Under the pieces are notes generated by a model, which did not search any database, had not been told where the DNA came from, and saw nothing but the letters and a program-made list of their open reading frames with translations. Positions 42,777 through 52,569 of a stretch of DNA of 64,000 bases are shown in pieces. The stretch is taken from positions 124,001 to 188,000 of the forward strand of contig CANMVD010000001.1 in assembly GCA_947501275.1 (NCBI GenBank). Reading direction: 5' to 3'. Origin of the DNA: an uncultured Tateyamaria sp. GTDB taxonomy: Bacteria > Pseudomonadota > Alphaproteobacteria > Rhodobacterales > Rhodobacteraceae. Position 1 is the stretch's first letter; each line of letters starts with the position of its first letter. The position numbers and the translations under genes are program-made.

Positions 42777-44143
42777 CAACCGCACTGACACACACCCGTA
42801 AAAAAGACGTTCTGCGTCTCGAAGAATACAACCGCGTTCAAGCCAATGCATCTGGCCCCGGCATCACAGCTTTTGTTGTCTTTGGCTTCTTGAGCGTTAT
42901 CGGTTTTCTTGGCGGTGCAGCCTATTGGGCAACAGCGTCGAAGCTGGATGGCGCCGTGGTCGCCCAAGCGAGTTTTGTGGTCGAAGGCAACCGCAAGACG
43001 GTCGAGCATCTGGACGGCGGCATCGTCAGAAACATTCTTGTTCGCAACGGCGACCTTGTTGAGGCGGGCCAGACCCTCGTGGAGCTGGACAGTACGGACT
43101 TGGGCACCAATCTGGATGTGATCGAAAGCCAACTCAGCGATTTATCAGTGCGCCGGACGCGCCTGATTGCCCAATTACAAGAAGCTGACACCTTTGATCG
43201 GTCGGTTGTTGGGCAGATGATGCACGTGGATTTGGATCCAGCAACATGGTCGACTGCATATGCCACGCAGAAGCAGTTGTTTGATGCAGAACGCCGGGCG
43301 CGCAGTGCCGAAGAGACGCTGACGGCACAACGCATCACCAGTCTTGAGGACCAAGTCATTGGCCTGCAATCACAGCGGGCGTCCAACACACGACAGTTGG
43401 ACATCACGCGCGAAGAGTTGGGCAACCTCCAAACTTTGTTGGATAAGGGACTGGTTGCCGCCGCGCGGGTGAATGCGCGCCGGGTCGACGTTGAGCGGCT
43501 GATTGGCGTGGAAGCGGCCCTGCTGACCCAAGAAGCACAGGTCCGCAATCAGATCAGCGAGTTGCAACTGGCCAGCATCAGTGCTCGAACCTTGCGAGAC
43601 GAGGCAGCTTCAAGCGAACTGACTCAGATCGAAGCGTCACTTGCCGAACTTGAGCCTCGGTACGTCGGTGCATCCGAACGGCTAAAGCGTGTAGCAATCA
43701 CCGCCCCTGTCAGCGGGCGGGTGGTCGAGATGACAGTTTTCACCGCAGGCGGCGTCGTCCGTCCCGGCGAGCCTATTCTGGACATAGTGCCGATTGACCA
43801 ACCCTTGGTGGTTGAGGCACGAGTCAACACAGCCGACATCGAAAAACTCTATGTCGGTCAATCTACACGCGTACGTTTATCTGCCTTTGATCAAGGCGAT
43901 GTGCCCGAGGCAGAAGGCCGCATCGTCGACATCTCTGCCGACAGCCTCGAAGACGCGCGCACCGGTGCTTACTACTATACGGCACGCGTAAAACTGGATG
44001 ACGTGCAATCCGCTGAAGTGTCTATGCTCAATCTGGTACCGGGTATGCCCGCTGATCTGTTTGTCAACACAGGCGAGCGCACGGCTCTCAGTTACCTTAC
44101 GCAACCACTGAGCGACCGTCTGGCGCGTACCTTTATCGAATAG
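42773..44143 (+). CDS. HlyD-family type I secretion adaptor (PrtE-type)
   Basis: 456 residues. Cytoplasmic N-terminus of about 30 residues, one span (ITAFVVFGFLSVIGFLGGAA), half-lipoyl motif (HLDGGIVRNILVRNGDLVEA), a long coiled-coil hairpin (residues about 110-300), the second half-lipoyl motif VVEMTVFTAGGVVRPGEPIL and the beta-barrel with PGMPADLFVNTGERT. Bridges the exporter to TolC in the periplasm. Last gene of the RTX secretion operon. Confidence 0.93.
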   Translation: MTTALTHTRKKDVLRLEEYNRVQANASGPGITAFVVFGFLSVIGFLGGAAYWATASKLDGAVVAQASFVVEGNRKTVEHLDGGIVRNILVRNGDLVEAGQTLVELDSTDLGTNLDVIESQLSDLSVRRTRLIAQLQEADTFDRSVVGQMMHVDLDPATWSTAYATQKQLFDAERRARSAEETLTAQRITSLEDQVIGLQSQRASNTRQLDITREELGNLQTLLDKGLVAAARVNARRVDVERLIGVEAALLTQEAQVRNQISELQLASISARTLRDEAASSELTQIEASLAELEPRYVGASERLKRVAITAPVSGRVVEMTVFTAGGVVRPGEPILDIVPIDQPLVVEARVNTADIEKLYVGQSTRVRLSAFDQGDVPEAEGRIVDISADSLEDARTGAYYYTARVKLDDVQSAEVSMLNLVPGMPADLFVNTGERTALSYLTQPLSDRLARTFIE

Positions 44144-44152
44144 CAACGAAAT

Positions 44153-44181
44153 GCGTCACGCCACAAAAGTTGGCGTGACGC
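44153..44181. terminator. bidirectional terminator between HlyD and LysR genes
   Basis: GCGTCACGCCA / TGGCGTGACGC, 11-bp perfect stem with a 7-nt loop, followed by CTTTT; it includes the stop region of the LysR gene on the other strand. Confidence 0.85.
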
Positions 44182-45076
44182 CTTTTGGCGGGTTTTCCAC
44201 GATATACGCCCCAATCTTGGTGAGCAGTGGTTTCCTAGGGCAATTCAATCTCGACGCAGCACCAAGGTTACGGAGGTTGCCAGGAGCTTCGAACGGGATG
44301 AAAGACAACGGCCAATTGTCTTGACAGAACTGCTCGGCGGCGAGAGCGGAAACGATTGTGCAATCGTCCGAATGGCAGATATGTCGACAGATGGTTTCAA
44401 AACGCAATGCGGTCAGGTCGAATTTCTTTGAACCACGCGATGCCTTATCGGGTGCCAGCAACCGATCTTCCAGTTCGTATCCAAAGGAATGCGGCAGGCG
44501 AATAAAGTCATGCACTGGCACCTCGTCCGGCCGGATGGATGTCAGAGTAGCAAGCGGGTGGTCTTGGTTGACTGCCAAAAACAGCGGCTCTTCCCAAATC
44601 GACGTGAACTCAAGGGTCGGATTATGGTTGAGCTGTGCCACCAATGCCACGTCGAGGCTATGATCCTCGACCATGTTCAACATATTACCCGGCAAGTCTT
44701 CGATTATGGTGACCCGCATGTTGGGGAAGACGACGCTGAACAGCTTTGAAAAATAGTCCGTCAGATACGGAGCCAGTGTCGGCGTCAGGCCAAGCTTGAA
44801 AGGGACTGCTTCGGGATCGCGAAACTCGGTCGCGGTATCTCTGATCCGTTGGGCGCTGGTCACCATGTCTTGGGCAATCTTTACAATGCGTTCACCGCTG
44901 GCTGTTGGCCGCACTTCGCCACTGAGGCGTAGGAACAGATCCGTCCCCAGCTCCTTTTCAAGTTTCTTGATTTGGTTTGACAAAGCGGGTTGCGACACAT
45001 GGCAATATTCCGCAGCAGCACTGAAGTTCCCAAATTTGGCAAGTGCAACGACATATTCCAAATCTCGTAAGTTCAT
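44156..45076 (-). CDS. LysR-family transcriptional regulator (OxyR-like HTH)
   Basis: 306 residues from ATG 45076 (GGAAA upstream; a TTG at 45088 is weaker). The N-terminal winged HTH is MNLRDLEYVVALAKFGNFSA, SQPALSNQIKKLEKELG, very like OxyR, but the effector domain lacks the OxyR redox cysteine pair; it has its own cysteine cluster HICHSDDC of unclear meaning. Function as an oxidative-stress regulator is therefore doubtful. It sits convergently after the secretion operon. Confidence 0.85.
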   Translation of the reverse strand: MNLRDLEYVVALAKFGNFSAAAEYCHVSQPALSNQIKKLEKELGTDLFLRLSGEVRPTASGERIVKIAQDMVTSAQRIRDTATEFRDPEAVPFKLGLTPTLAPYLTDYFSKLFSVVFPNMRVTIIEDLPGNMLNMVEDHSLDVALVAQLNHNPTLEFTSIWEEPLFLAVNQDHPLATLTSIRPDEVPVHDFIRLPHSFGYELEDRLLAPDKASRGSKKFDLTALRFETICRHICHSDDCTIVSALAAEQFCQDNWPLSFIPFEAPGNLRNLGAASRLNCPRKPLLTKIGAYIVENPPKGVTPTFVA

Positions 45077-45650
45077 AATTTCCAGCAATATTTGTGTGGC
45101 AGGTTTTTATCGAACCTTTCTCTCAATAGAAAGAAACGTCAAGATTGGCGGCTCTCATTGGATCTTGAGCCACGGTCACTTGTCTTGTTGTTTCGGCCCG
45201 CTTTCGTTTTCCCGGATCGCATATTGCTTCTCAGACAGCGTGATGTCCCTTGGGATATTTCTGGGACAGAAGTCGTTTGAGCCTCCCGCGGCAAGTCCAA
45301 CCGGTGCAGTAAACTGGAGTAACCGTCTCGTAGCTGCTCGCATTTGAATGCCCGGATTATGGAAAACGGGCTGCAACAACTCGTGTCTATTGGCGTGTCG
45401 GGTTGTACCAGCGTCGTGAAAATCCTCGGTGTTGCGCCTGTCTTTCGAAAATCATACGTGCTGCCGCTGTCATGGTTTGATGGTTGGTCCTGAACCTACC
45501 TGCTTCACACTGCAAATTGCTGGCTATATCATCAACGGGCCGCATTCATGTCGGATCGGCAAGAAGGCAAGGATTGGTACCCGAACATGGCAAGACAATT
45601 GGCGCTGCATCCAAGCGCAAACAGCCCGTTCACGGCACCAAGGCAGTCTA
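45077..45650. other. non-coding region at the left border of the surface-glycan locus
   Basis: About 570 bp without a supported gene. It must contain the promoters of the LysR gene (left) and of the glycan operon (right). Frames here are short or shadowed, and I see no strong palindrome or tRNA. Confidence 0.5.
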
Positions 45651-46607
45651 GTGGCTGAGTACACGCTAGACCTGATCGATGACATCGACGAATGGCGCAC
45701 GTTACAGTCGCGCTCGCCGCAAGGCACTCGTTTTCTCGACCCGGACTTTCTGTCGCTTTTTCAGATCACTCCGCGATTTTATGGCCTGTTCCGTAAAGGT
45801 GTCTGCGTCATGGGTCTGCCAGTGATCGACCCGCGCGCGTTGTCCACCTCTGTGCTCCCGTGGTGCTATAAACAGGGGCCTTTGTTCCATGACGAAGTGT
45901 TGCGTTCGGCTCAGGCCAAACGCATTCAATACGAGATCGAACTGGCCGAAGTCGCGACTACAGAACTGGCCCGCACCGAAAACTGGTTTCGGTTTTCCCT
46001 GCACGAAAGCCTCACGGATGTGCGTGGTTTTGACTGGGTGCACTACCATGATCCGTCCAAGCCGAGATGTACGCTGCTGCCCCGATATACTGCTGTAATT
46101 GATCTTGACGGTGTCTCGCATGATGACATTCGCAAGGCCGCCCGCAGTGCCCGGCGTCAAGAAGAAGGCTACGCCGTGCGGCGAGAAAGTCTGACAACCT
46201 CGCTGGAGGGATCGACAGAAGAGCTTTTTGATCTCTACTGCGCCACCTTTGCGGCGCAAAATGTGAATGTCGCGCCGTTGGAGCGGGGCATGTTTCAGCC
46301 TTATCTACAGTATTTCCTTGATACAGGCGTCGGGCACTTTCTGACTGTGCGTGACCCGGCAGGCAAGGCCGTGGTCGGCGCTTTTGTCTTTCAGGATTTC
46401 GACAACATCTGGCACGTGCCGATTGTGGGCACCGGAGACACACGGTACGGCGGGACACTGCTTTACTTTCACATCCTAGATTTTGTGCGCAGTCACGGCG
46501 GGCGCGCCGTTGATTTCGATGGTGCGAACTCACCCAATCGCGCGTATTTCAAACACTCGATGGGTGCCAAATCCCAACTCTATTTTGAAGTCCGATACGA
46601 GGCTTGA
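45651..46607 (+). CDS. FemAB/GNAT-like acyl- or aminoacyltransferase
   Basis: 318 residues from GTG 45651 with AAGG upstream; the open extension to 45429 is not used. The C-terminal half has the FemAB/BioF2-like GNAT fold: GTGDTRYGGTLLYFHILDFV, RAVDFDGANSPNRAYFKHSM. Related proteins add an acyl or amino-acid group to sugars of surface glycans or to peptidoglycan peptides. Coupled to the DUF4910 gene (1-nt gap). Substrate not derivable. Confidence 0.7.
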   Translation: MAEYTLDLIDDIDEWRTLQSRSPQGTRFLDPDFLSLFQITPRFYGLFRKGVCVMGLPVIDPRALSTSVLPWCYKQGPLFHDEVLRSAQAKRIQYEIELAEVATTELARTENWFRFSLHESLTDVRGFDWVHYHDPSKPRCTLLPRYTAVIDLDGVSHDDIRKAARSARRQEEGYAVRRESLTTSLEGSTEELFDLYCATFAAQNVNVAPLERGMFQPYLQYFLDTGVGHFLTVRDPAGKAVVGAFVFQDFDNIWHVPIVGTGDTRYGGTLLYFHILDFVRSHGGRAVDFDGANSPNRAYFKHSMGAKSQLYFEVRYEA

Positions 46608-46608
46608 T

Positions 46609-47907
46609 GTGTCTGTAGAAAATCCGGGGCAACGGGCCCATGATCTTGCCAGGCGGCTGTGGCCGATCAATCGGTCGCTGACTGGCGCAGGCGTCGTGGA
46701 GACACTGGACATTCTGGGCGAAACGCTCAGCGGGTTGACCTTGCACAAGGTCCCGACCGGCGCGGAACTGTTTGATTGGACCGTGCCAAAGGAATGGGCG
46801 GTCAAAGAGGCCTATATCGAGACACCCGGTGGTGAGAAAATCTGCGATTTTGCGCAAAACAACCTGCATCTTGTCGGGTATTCGCAGCCCATGGACACCA
46901 CGATGCCCCTCGCCAGCCTGCAGCAACACCTGCATTCGCTTCCGGATCAACCGGCGGCCATTCCCTATGTGACCAGCTACTACGGACAGAACTGGGGCTT
47001 TTGCCTGCCGGACGCCTTGCGCCAAGAGTTGCCAGAAGGTGATTACCGGGTGTGCATAGATTGCCAGCATTTCGACGGGCATCTGACCTATGCCGATCTG
47101 GTAGTCCCCGGCGAAAGCGACGATGAAATCCTGTTTTCCACCTATGTGTGCCACCCATCCATGGCCAACAACGAATTGTCCGGTCCGGTGGTGGCCGAAG
47201 CGCTGGCCCAATATGTCGCCGAGGCGGGGCCGCGCCACTACACGTACCGCTTTGTCTTTGTTCCAGAAACGCTGGGTGCGCTGGCCTATCTGAGCGCGCA
47301 TCTGGACCATCTGAAATCACGCGTGCGCGCGGGGTTTGTGTTGACCTGTGTCGGCGATGAGCGCGCGTGGTCCTACATGCCGTCGCGGCGGGGCGGGACG
47401 CTGGCAGATCGCGCTGTTCTGCGTGCCTGCGCCGAGTTGGTTGTGACGCCGGATACCTATTCGTTCCTTCAACGCGGCAGCGACGAGCGACAGTATTGCG
47501 CCCCCGGGATTGACCTGCCCGTTTGTTCGCTCATGCGATCCAAATACGGCACTTACCCAGAATACCACACCTCTCTGGATGATCTGGATTTTGTGACCCC
47601 GGCAGGGTTGGGCCAGACGATTGACGCCTACGCTCGGGTGATCGACATCCTTGAAGCCAACCAGTTTCCCAGAACGCTGACCCTGGGAGAGCCGCAACTG
47701 GGCAAACGTGGCCTCTATTCCAACCTGTCCAAAGTCGGATCCGCGGCAGATGCCATGACCATGCGAAACCTGATTGCATATGCAGACGGGTCTCAGGACC
47801 TGATCACACTTGCGGACCTGTTTGACTGTGATGTTTCTGATCTGGCGGGTCTGTTGGCGCAATTGACGCAGCATGGCGTGATGGAGTCAAAACGCCAGCC
47901 GTGCTAA
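46609..47907 (+). CDS. DUF4910/M28-like aminopeptidase-fold protein
   Basis: 432 residues from GTG 46609 right after the previous stop. M28-like core: the metal motif YVCHPSMANNELSGP (in place of the usual C-H-P-S-L-A-N-D-N-L-S-G), FVPETLGALAYLS, GDERAWSYMPSRRGG and MRSKYGTYPEYHTSLDDLDF, then a C-terminal winged-helix-like tail. Such proteins are frequent in LPS and flagellin-glycan clusters, possibly acting on amidated or aminoacylated sugars. Not a proven peptidase. Confidence 0.75.
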   Translation: MSVENPGQRAHDLARRLWPINRSLTGAGVVETLDILGETLSGLTLHKVPTGAELFDWTVPKEWAVKEAYIETPGGEKICDFAQNNLHLVGYSQPMDTTMPLASLQQHLHSLPDQPAAIPYVTSYYGQNWGFCLPDALRQELPEGDYRVCIDCQHFDGHLTYADLVVPGESDDEILFSTYVCHPSMANNELSGPVVAEALAQYVAEAGPRHYTYRFVFVPETLGALAYLSAHLDHLKSRVRAGFVLTCVGDERAWSYMPSRRGGTLADRAVLRACAELVVTPDTYSFLQRGSDERQYCAPGIDLPVCSLMRSKYGTYPEYHTSLDDLDFVTPAGLGQTIDAYARVIDILEANQFPRTLTLGEPQLGKRGLYSNLSKVGSAADAMTMRNLIAYADGSQDLITLADLFDCDVSDLAGLLAQLTQHGVMESKRQPC

Positions 47908-47952
47908 TCACCGACCCGTGGTAAATTGTCCAAACGGATAAGAGGAAGAACA

Positions 47953-49290
47953 GTGCGTAACACTTACGACAAAATCGTGGTGGCCGGCGGGTTCCGATCC
48001 ATGGTGGCCGCTTATGCATGGGCCAAGGCGGGTCACTCCGTTCTGCTGATCGAGGCGCTTGATAAACTGGGCGGATTCATGTCTCCCATCCGGTGGGGCG
48101 ACTTCTGGATCGACAAGGGCCCGCAGTTCTTTGACAATTTCGAAGAGCACGACCGCGCCTTCTTCCAAGAGATGTTGGATGGGGATCTGCTGGACAGCAT
48201 CGGGTTTTCCTATGCCTCCTACATGAACGGCACGAAGACCGACAATTTTGCCATTCCTGACTGGCGCACCCGTGGGCCTGAATTTGTCAACGCGGCATTC
48301 AGTGATCTGTTTGCCAAGCGCATCGCAGAGCCGGAGCCCGCACAGCCATTTGCGACTGTAAGTGACGTCATTGCCCGCGATGGCGGCGAGATGCTGCAGG
48401 CCGACCTGATAACGTTGACAGAAAAATTCCTGCGCCACAGTCCGGAAGATTTGGGTGTGCCAAGCTGCCAGATGATCACCATTTTCGGCCGCAAACTGTT
48501 TTTCGACCAAAGCGTTTCAACTGACCTGAAACAATCACCAATCATGGACGGGCTCCTGGCCGCGGAAAAGGCGACCAACGGGGAGACCCGCTACAACCTC
48601 TACCCGCGTGGCACCAGCCTCGAGACTGTGCGTCTGGCGATGGAAAAGGCGCTGGACCGTGTTGGCGTTGACGTCGCCCTGAACACGACGCTGGACGGGC
48701 TTGATGCCCAGAACAACAGCTGCACCATTGCGGGTCAATCTGTCGCTTACGGGCAAATCTTCTTTGGCGGTGATTGTCGAGACGCTGAACGGCAATTGCT
48801 GGGAACAGATGAGCTGCGAAACAACACGCACCTGCTGCCCGAAATCTTTCACTGTTTCGTCGTGCCGACCGCGGATGTGGATGCCGCATATTACACGATG
48901 GATTACGACCCGGATCACCTTTCGACCCGCATGACGAATTTCTGCAACTACATGGATGCCCGCGACGCGGACGGAAACGGAGTTGTCTGTATCGAGCAGC
49001 CTGTGGATCGCGACACCGAAGACTGGAACGATCCTGCGCGCAATCAGGACCGTATTTTTCAGGAAGCGCGGGACGTCGGCAACATCACCAGCGACAATTA
49101 CATCTCAGCCAAGTCCTTTGCGATCCCTGTGACGTACAAGGTGCCTCTGGCCGGTTTTGTTGATGCATGGAGCGATGTCAAAGCCCGCACCAAAGCATCA
49201 TTTGGTGATGACGTACTTTTGCCGGATGCAACCACTCTGACGCGGAAACAGACGCTGGATGATCTGCGCCAGATCGGGATTATCACATAG
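47953..49290 (+). CDS. NAD(P)/FAD-binding oxidoreductase (amine-oxidase/UGM-like)
   Basis: 445 residues from GTG 47953 with AGAGGAAG upstream. The N-terminal dinucleotide fold is VVAGGFRSMVAAYAWAKAGH with the Glu-containing LIEALDKLGG, and a W-x-D-x-G-P-Q stretch follows; the usual G-x-G-x-x-G is changed to A-x-G-x-x-S. Family members include protoporphyrinogen oxidases, desaturases and UDP-galactopyranose mutases, several of which occur in glycan loci. Here a sugar-modifying role is likely (inference). Confidence 0.7.
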   Translation: MRNTYDKIVVAGGFRSMVAAYAWAKAGHSVLLIEALDKLGGFMSPIRWGDFWIDKGPQFFDNFEEHDRAFFQEMLDGDLLDSIGFSYASYMNGTKTDNFAIPDWRTRGPEFVNAAFSDLFAKRIAEPEPAQPFATVSDVIARDGGEMLQADLITLTEKFLRHSPEDLGVPSCQMITIFGRKLFFDQSVSTDLKQSPIMDGLLAAEKATNGETRYNLYPRGTSLETVRLAMEKALDRVGVDVALNTTLDGLDAQNNSCTIAGQSVAYGQIFFGGDCRDAERQLLGTDELRNNTHLLPEIFHCFVVPTADVDAAYYTMDYDPDHLSTRMTNFCNYMDARDADGNGVVCIEQPVDRDTEDWNDPARNQDRIFQEARDVGNITSDNYISAKSFAIPVTYKVPLAGFVDAWSDVKARTKASFGDDVLLPDATTLTRKQTLDDLRQIGIIT

Positions 49291-49313
49291 GGTCGGGGTT
49301 AACCCGCCCTGCC

Positions 49314-49967
49314 CTAAAGGGCTGGTTCCAATTCAAGGCTCCAATAGCTGTGCCGATATCCGCTGAGCAGGTCGGTATCGGTGATCAGCCGTTTGGACAA
49401 GTAACGATAACCCGCAAAAACGGCATCAAGGTCATCTTCGGAAAAGAAGTAGATGGTATCTGCCGGGGCAAAGACACCGCTTGAAAACCCTGTCCACGTC
49501 CCCGCCGCATCATCAAAACGCCCCAGTTCTCGCCCCGAGTTGTCGGGATCGAACCCTTGCCAGAACAGACGCGCACCAGGTGCCAGACTGCCACGCAGAC
49601 TTTGATAAAAACGAGTGACCGCTTTGCAAGTCGCATAGGTCGATGACAAGCGGTCTACAACCAGATCAAAAATTTGCATCTCTGGCTTGAAATCTCCCAG
49701 CGTCGCGACCGAATAATGGATGTGGTCGTGACTGTGCAACGTCTGGGCATGTTTGATTGCACTTGCGCTGCCATCAAAGGCAAACACCTCGGCACCCTCA
49801 TTCGCCATGAGATGCGCATGCACGCCGGACCCACATCCCACGTCCAGCGCTGAAAGGCCGTGCATGGCCCTTTGACCAGCAAATCGTTTTACGAACGAAA
49901 CAACCTCGGCGTAGGGATAGCGATTGAGTTGTTGCCCTGCGGCATAGACGCTTTCCCACTGTGACAT
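49314..49967 (-). CDS. class I SAM-dependent methyltransferase
   Basis: 217 residues from ATG 49967 with AAGGA upstream; the extension to 50072 is not used. Motif I LDVGCGSGVHAHLMANEGA, acidic motif II VFAFDGS, then FDLVVDRLSS. Target not known. Divergent from the capsule-type gene at 50053 and convergent with the oxidoreductase gene. Confidence 0.82.
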   Translation of the reverse strand: MSQWESVYAAGQQLNRYPYAEVVSFVKRFAGQRAMHGLSALDVGCGSGVHAHLMANEGAEVFAFDGSASAIKHAQTLHSHDHIHYSVATLGDFKPEMQIFDLVVDRLSSTYATCKAVTRFYQSLRGSLAPGARLFWQGFDPDNSGRELGRFDDAAGTWTGFSSGVFAPADTIYFFSEDDLDAVFAGYRYLSKRLITDTDLLSGYRHSYWSLELEPAL

Positions 49968-50052
49968 GGCGATCCTTGATGACGAAATGCGTGTTGTCTG
50001 TTTTGCGCCGCCTACGTATAGATACCGGCACTTTAGCGCAACTGGCTGACCC

Positions 50053-51522
50053 ATGACCGTATTACTGTACACCTACACTGATTGGCAGTGTAAGGTGGTT
50101 CCTCAGCTTGAAGCTGCATTGCACGCGCGCGGTGAAAAGCTGTTCTGGATTGGTCGGCGTTCGCCAGGCATCAATTCGACCATGATCCGCGGTGTCCCGC
50201 CCGGAAACCCGTTCAAGAAACAACCCGCGTTTGAGGCCGAAGGCCCGCTGCCCACGCTCGAAGATCCGATCGCTTTCGAGAAGGCATTCCTGTCTCCCTA
50301 CATGTACCAAATGAACCGCTATGCGAAGGGCTACGGGTCGCGCGGTCACACCATGAAGTATTTCCACGAGTACCGTGACCATTTTCACCTGACGGCACGG
50401 CGGTTCAAAAGGGTGCTGCTGCGCAATGACGTAACCTCGGTCATTTTCTTCAACATGCCGCACACCGGGGACGACTACCTGTTGTACCGTGTCGCAGAGG
50501 ACATGGGCCTGCGCGTTACCATGTTCATGGTGTCCCCCTTCAAGAACATGTTTTTCTCAACCCCCAGCATTGAGAGCTATGGCATTCTGGACAAAAGCCG
50601 GGGGCCTTCCGAAGGCGCGTCTGCCGAGATGGATGTCTTTGACCGGCAGGTCAAACAGACCGTTCAAAGCTACATGTTCGGGGTTTATCGCAGCAGCGGC
50701 TGGAACATAAAGGATGCGGCTTTTGCAGTTATGGCCCTGTTGCGCCGCAACCCGGGCTTTGTTTTGGACCCCGGTCGCATAGGTGCGAAAATATTCGAGG
50801 TCATGCGCCTTCGGCGCAGCCTCAAGAAAAGCCGCCGAACCCGGCGCGAGATGCTGTCTGGCCACCGGACGGAACAGTTGCTGGACTGGCTGATGTCTCT
50901 TGACCGAAACACAGAAAAACTGCCCGAGAAGTATGTGTACTTCCCTCTGCACTTTCAGCCGGAACTGACCACGGTCCCGCAAGGCGGGGTGTTTGGCGAT
51001 CAGGCCCTGGCAATCGAGATGCTCAGAGCCGCGCTGCCACCCGACGTGGCAATTGTGGTGAAGGAAAACCCCATGCAAGGCGCGTTTCATCGCGAAGCCA
51101 CCTTTGCCAAGCGCCTGAAACAGCTTGAAAATGTGGTTGTTCTGCATCCCTCGGTCAGCAACGAGTTGCTCGAACAGAACTGCTTGGCCGTTGGTGTGGT
51201 CACTGGCACGGCCGGGTGGGAAGCCATTCGCGACTGCCGGCCCTGTATCTGTTTTGGCCATGCGTGGTACCTGGATTGTCCCGGAGTTCACAAATTCGAC
51301 GAGAACTTCGATTTGCAAGTTATCCTAGACAATCCGCCCACACGCGCGACGAGCGAAGCCTTTCTGGGCGAGATTGTCGCGCGGGCACATAACGGTGTGG
51401 TTTACGAATTCTTTCTGGACAGTGATGACCCGGACGTCGAAGCCAAGAACTTCAACGCTCTCACCGCCCTGTTTGTGAGCTTCACCTTTGGTGAAACGCC
51501 AACCACGTTTCAGGCGCACTGA
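50053..51522 (+). CDS. capsule polysaccharide biosynthesis-type protein (KpsC/S-like)
   Basis: 489 residues. Family PF05159-like: the C-terminal half has YVYFPLHFQPELTTVPQGG, VVKENPMQG and the VVTGTAGWEAI loop shared with KpsC/KpsS-type Kdo transferases and with similar nonulosonic acid transferases. Middle section (residues about 180-290) is basic, perhaps membrane-associated. Next to the pseudaminic acid genes, a transferase for pseudaminic acid or Kdo is a plausible role. Confidence 0.7.
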   Translation: MTVLLYTYTDWQCKVVPQLEAALHARGEKLFWIGRRSPGINSTMIRGVPPGNPFKKQPAFEAEGPLPTLEDPIAFEKAFLSPYMYQMNRYAKGYGSRGHTMKYFHEYRDHFHLTARRFKRVLLRNDVTSVIFFNMPHTGDDYLLYRVAEDMGLRVTMFMVSPFKNMFFSTPSIESYGILDKSRGPSEGASAEMDVFDRQVKQTVQSYMFGVYRSSGWNIKDAAFAVMALLRRNPGFVLDPGRIGAKIFEVMRLRRSLKKSRRTRREMLSGHRTEQLLDWLMSLDRNTEKLPEKYVYFPLHFQPELTTVPQGGVFGDQALAIEMLRAALPPDVAIVVKENPMQGAFHREATFAKRLKQLENVVVLHPSVSNELLEQNCLAVGVVTGTAGWEAIRDCRPCICFGHAWYLDCPGVHKFDENFDLQVILDNPPTRATSEAFLGEIVARAHNGVVYEFFLDSDDPDVEAKNFNALTALFVSFTFGETPTTFQAH

Positions 51523-51531
51523 TCGCGCAGA

Positions 51532-52569
51532 TCACTCCAACAAGTCGAATTGCAGCGCCGTGCCACGTGGCAACGCTGCATTGGCCCTGCGCCCCAACAC
51601 CTCGTCATAGTACTTGGGGGCCAACCCGAAACCCGGCCGGATCGACCGGATGTTTTCGGCGGTTAGCGTTCCGCCTGCCGGTATATCCTCGACCACATAA
51701 AGCGAACGACGGAACTGTGCATTGCCCTGTTCGCTTGACTTCAGGCCATAGTCGACGCGCCCAACTGCCTCCCATGCGGTGCGGGTGCCTTGCACCAGTT
51801 GGGCAAGCTCTGCCGGTTCCAACGAAAAACTGTCATCTGGACCACCGCCATTGCGGTCCAGCGTGACATGTTTTTCGATGGCCACAACACCCAGCGCGAC
51901 CGACGCGATGGCCGCTGTGTTGTCCAGCGTGTGATCAGACAGGCCTGTCATCACGCCAAAGCGCGCCGCCATGTCGGGGATCGTTGCAAGGTTGTAGTCA
52001 GATGCGGGTGCAGGATAGCCGGACACACAGTGCAACAGCACGATATCCTTGGCCCCTGCCCCGCGCGCAGCATCCAGAGCCTCGCCAATCTCGACATCAT
52101 TGGCCATGCCCGTGGACATGATCATGGGTTTACCCGTCGCAGCCACGCGCCGGATCAGCGGAAGATCAACCAACTCGAAAGAGGCGATCTTGTAGGCCGG
52201 TGCATTCAGGCCTTCGAGCAAATCTACGGCGGTATGATCAAACGGACTGGAGAACAACGTGATCCCAAGGCTCCGGGCCTTGTCAAACAACGCTGCATGC
52301 CAGTCCCACGGCGTGTGGGCCCATTCGTAGAGGTCAAATAGCCTCTGACCGTCCCAAAGCCCGCCTTTGATCGTGAATTCGGGCCCATCGTGGTCGATGG
52401 TGATCGTGTCGGGGCGATAGGTCTGGATTTTGACAGCGTCCGCACCGGCAGCCTTGGCCGCCTCCATGATGGCAAAGGCCTGATTGATATCGCCGTTATG
52501 GTTCGCCGAAAGCTCGGCAATGATGTAGGGCGGCTGCCCAGAGCCGATGATGCGCCCGTCAATGTTCAT
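51532..52569 (-). CDS. pseI: pseudaminic acid synthase
   Basis: 345 residues from ATG 52569 with GGAGGGGC upstream. Condenses 2,4-diacetamido-2,4,6-trideoxy-L-altrose with PEP to give pseudaminic acid. NeuB-type TIM barrel ([55 protein letters not shown]) plus the C-terminal SAF antifreeze-like domain ([20 protein letters not shown]). The SANH and TYRPDTIT variants favour pseI over neuB. Overlaps the pseG-pseH gene by 11 nt. Confidence 0.93.
   Translation of the reverse strand: MNIDGRIIGSGQPPYIIAELSANHNGDINQAFAIMEAAKAAGADAVKIQTYRPDTITIDHDGPEFTIKGGLWDGQRLFDLYEWAHTPWDWHAALFDKARSLGITLFSSPFDHTAVDLLEGLNAPAYKIASFELVDLPLIRRVAATGKPMIMSTGMANDVEIGEALDAARGAGAKDIVLLHCVSGYPAPASDYNLATIPDMAARFGVMTGLSDHTLDNTAAIASVALGVVAIEKHVTLDRNGGGPDDSFSLEPAELAQLVQGTRTAWEAVGRVDYGLKSSEQGNAQFRRSLYVVEDIPAGGTLTAENIRSIRPGFGLAPKYYDEVLGRRANAALPRGTALQFDLLE

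Noticed and set aside
44156-45076. Calling the LysR gene oxyR
   Set aside because: The HTH is OxyR-like but the redox cysteine pair and its spacing are missing.
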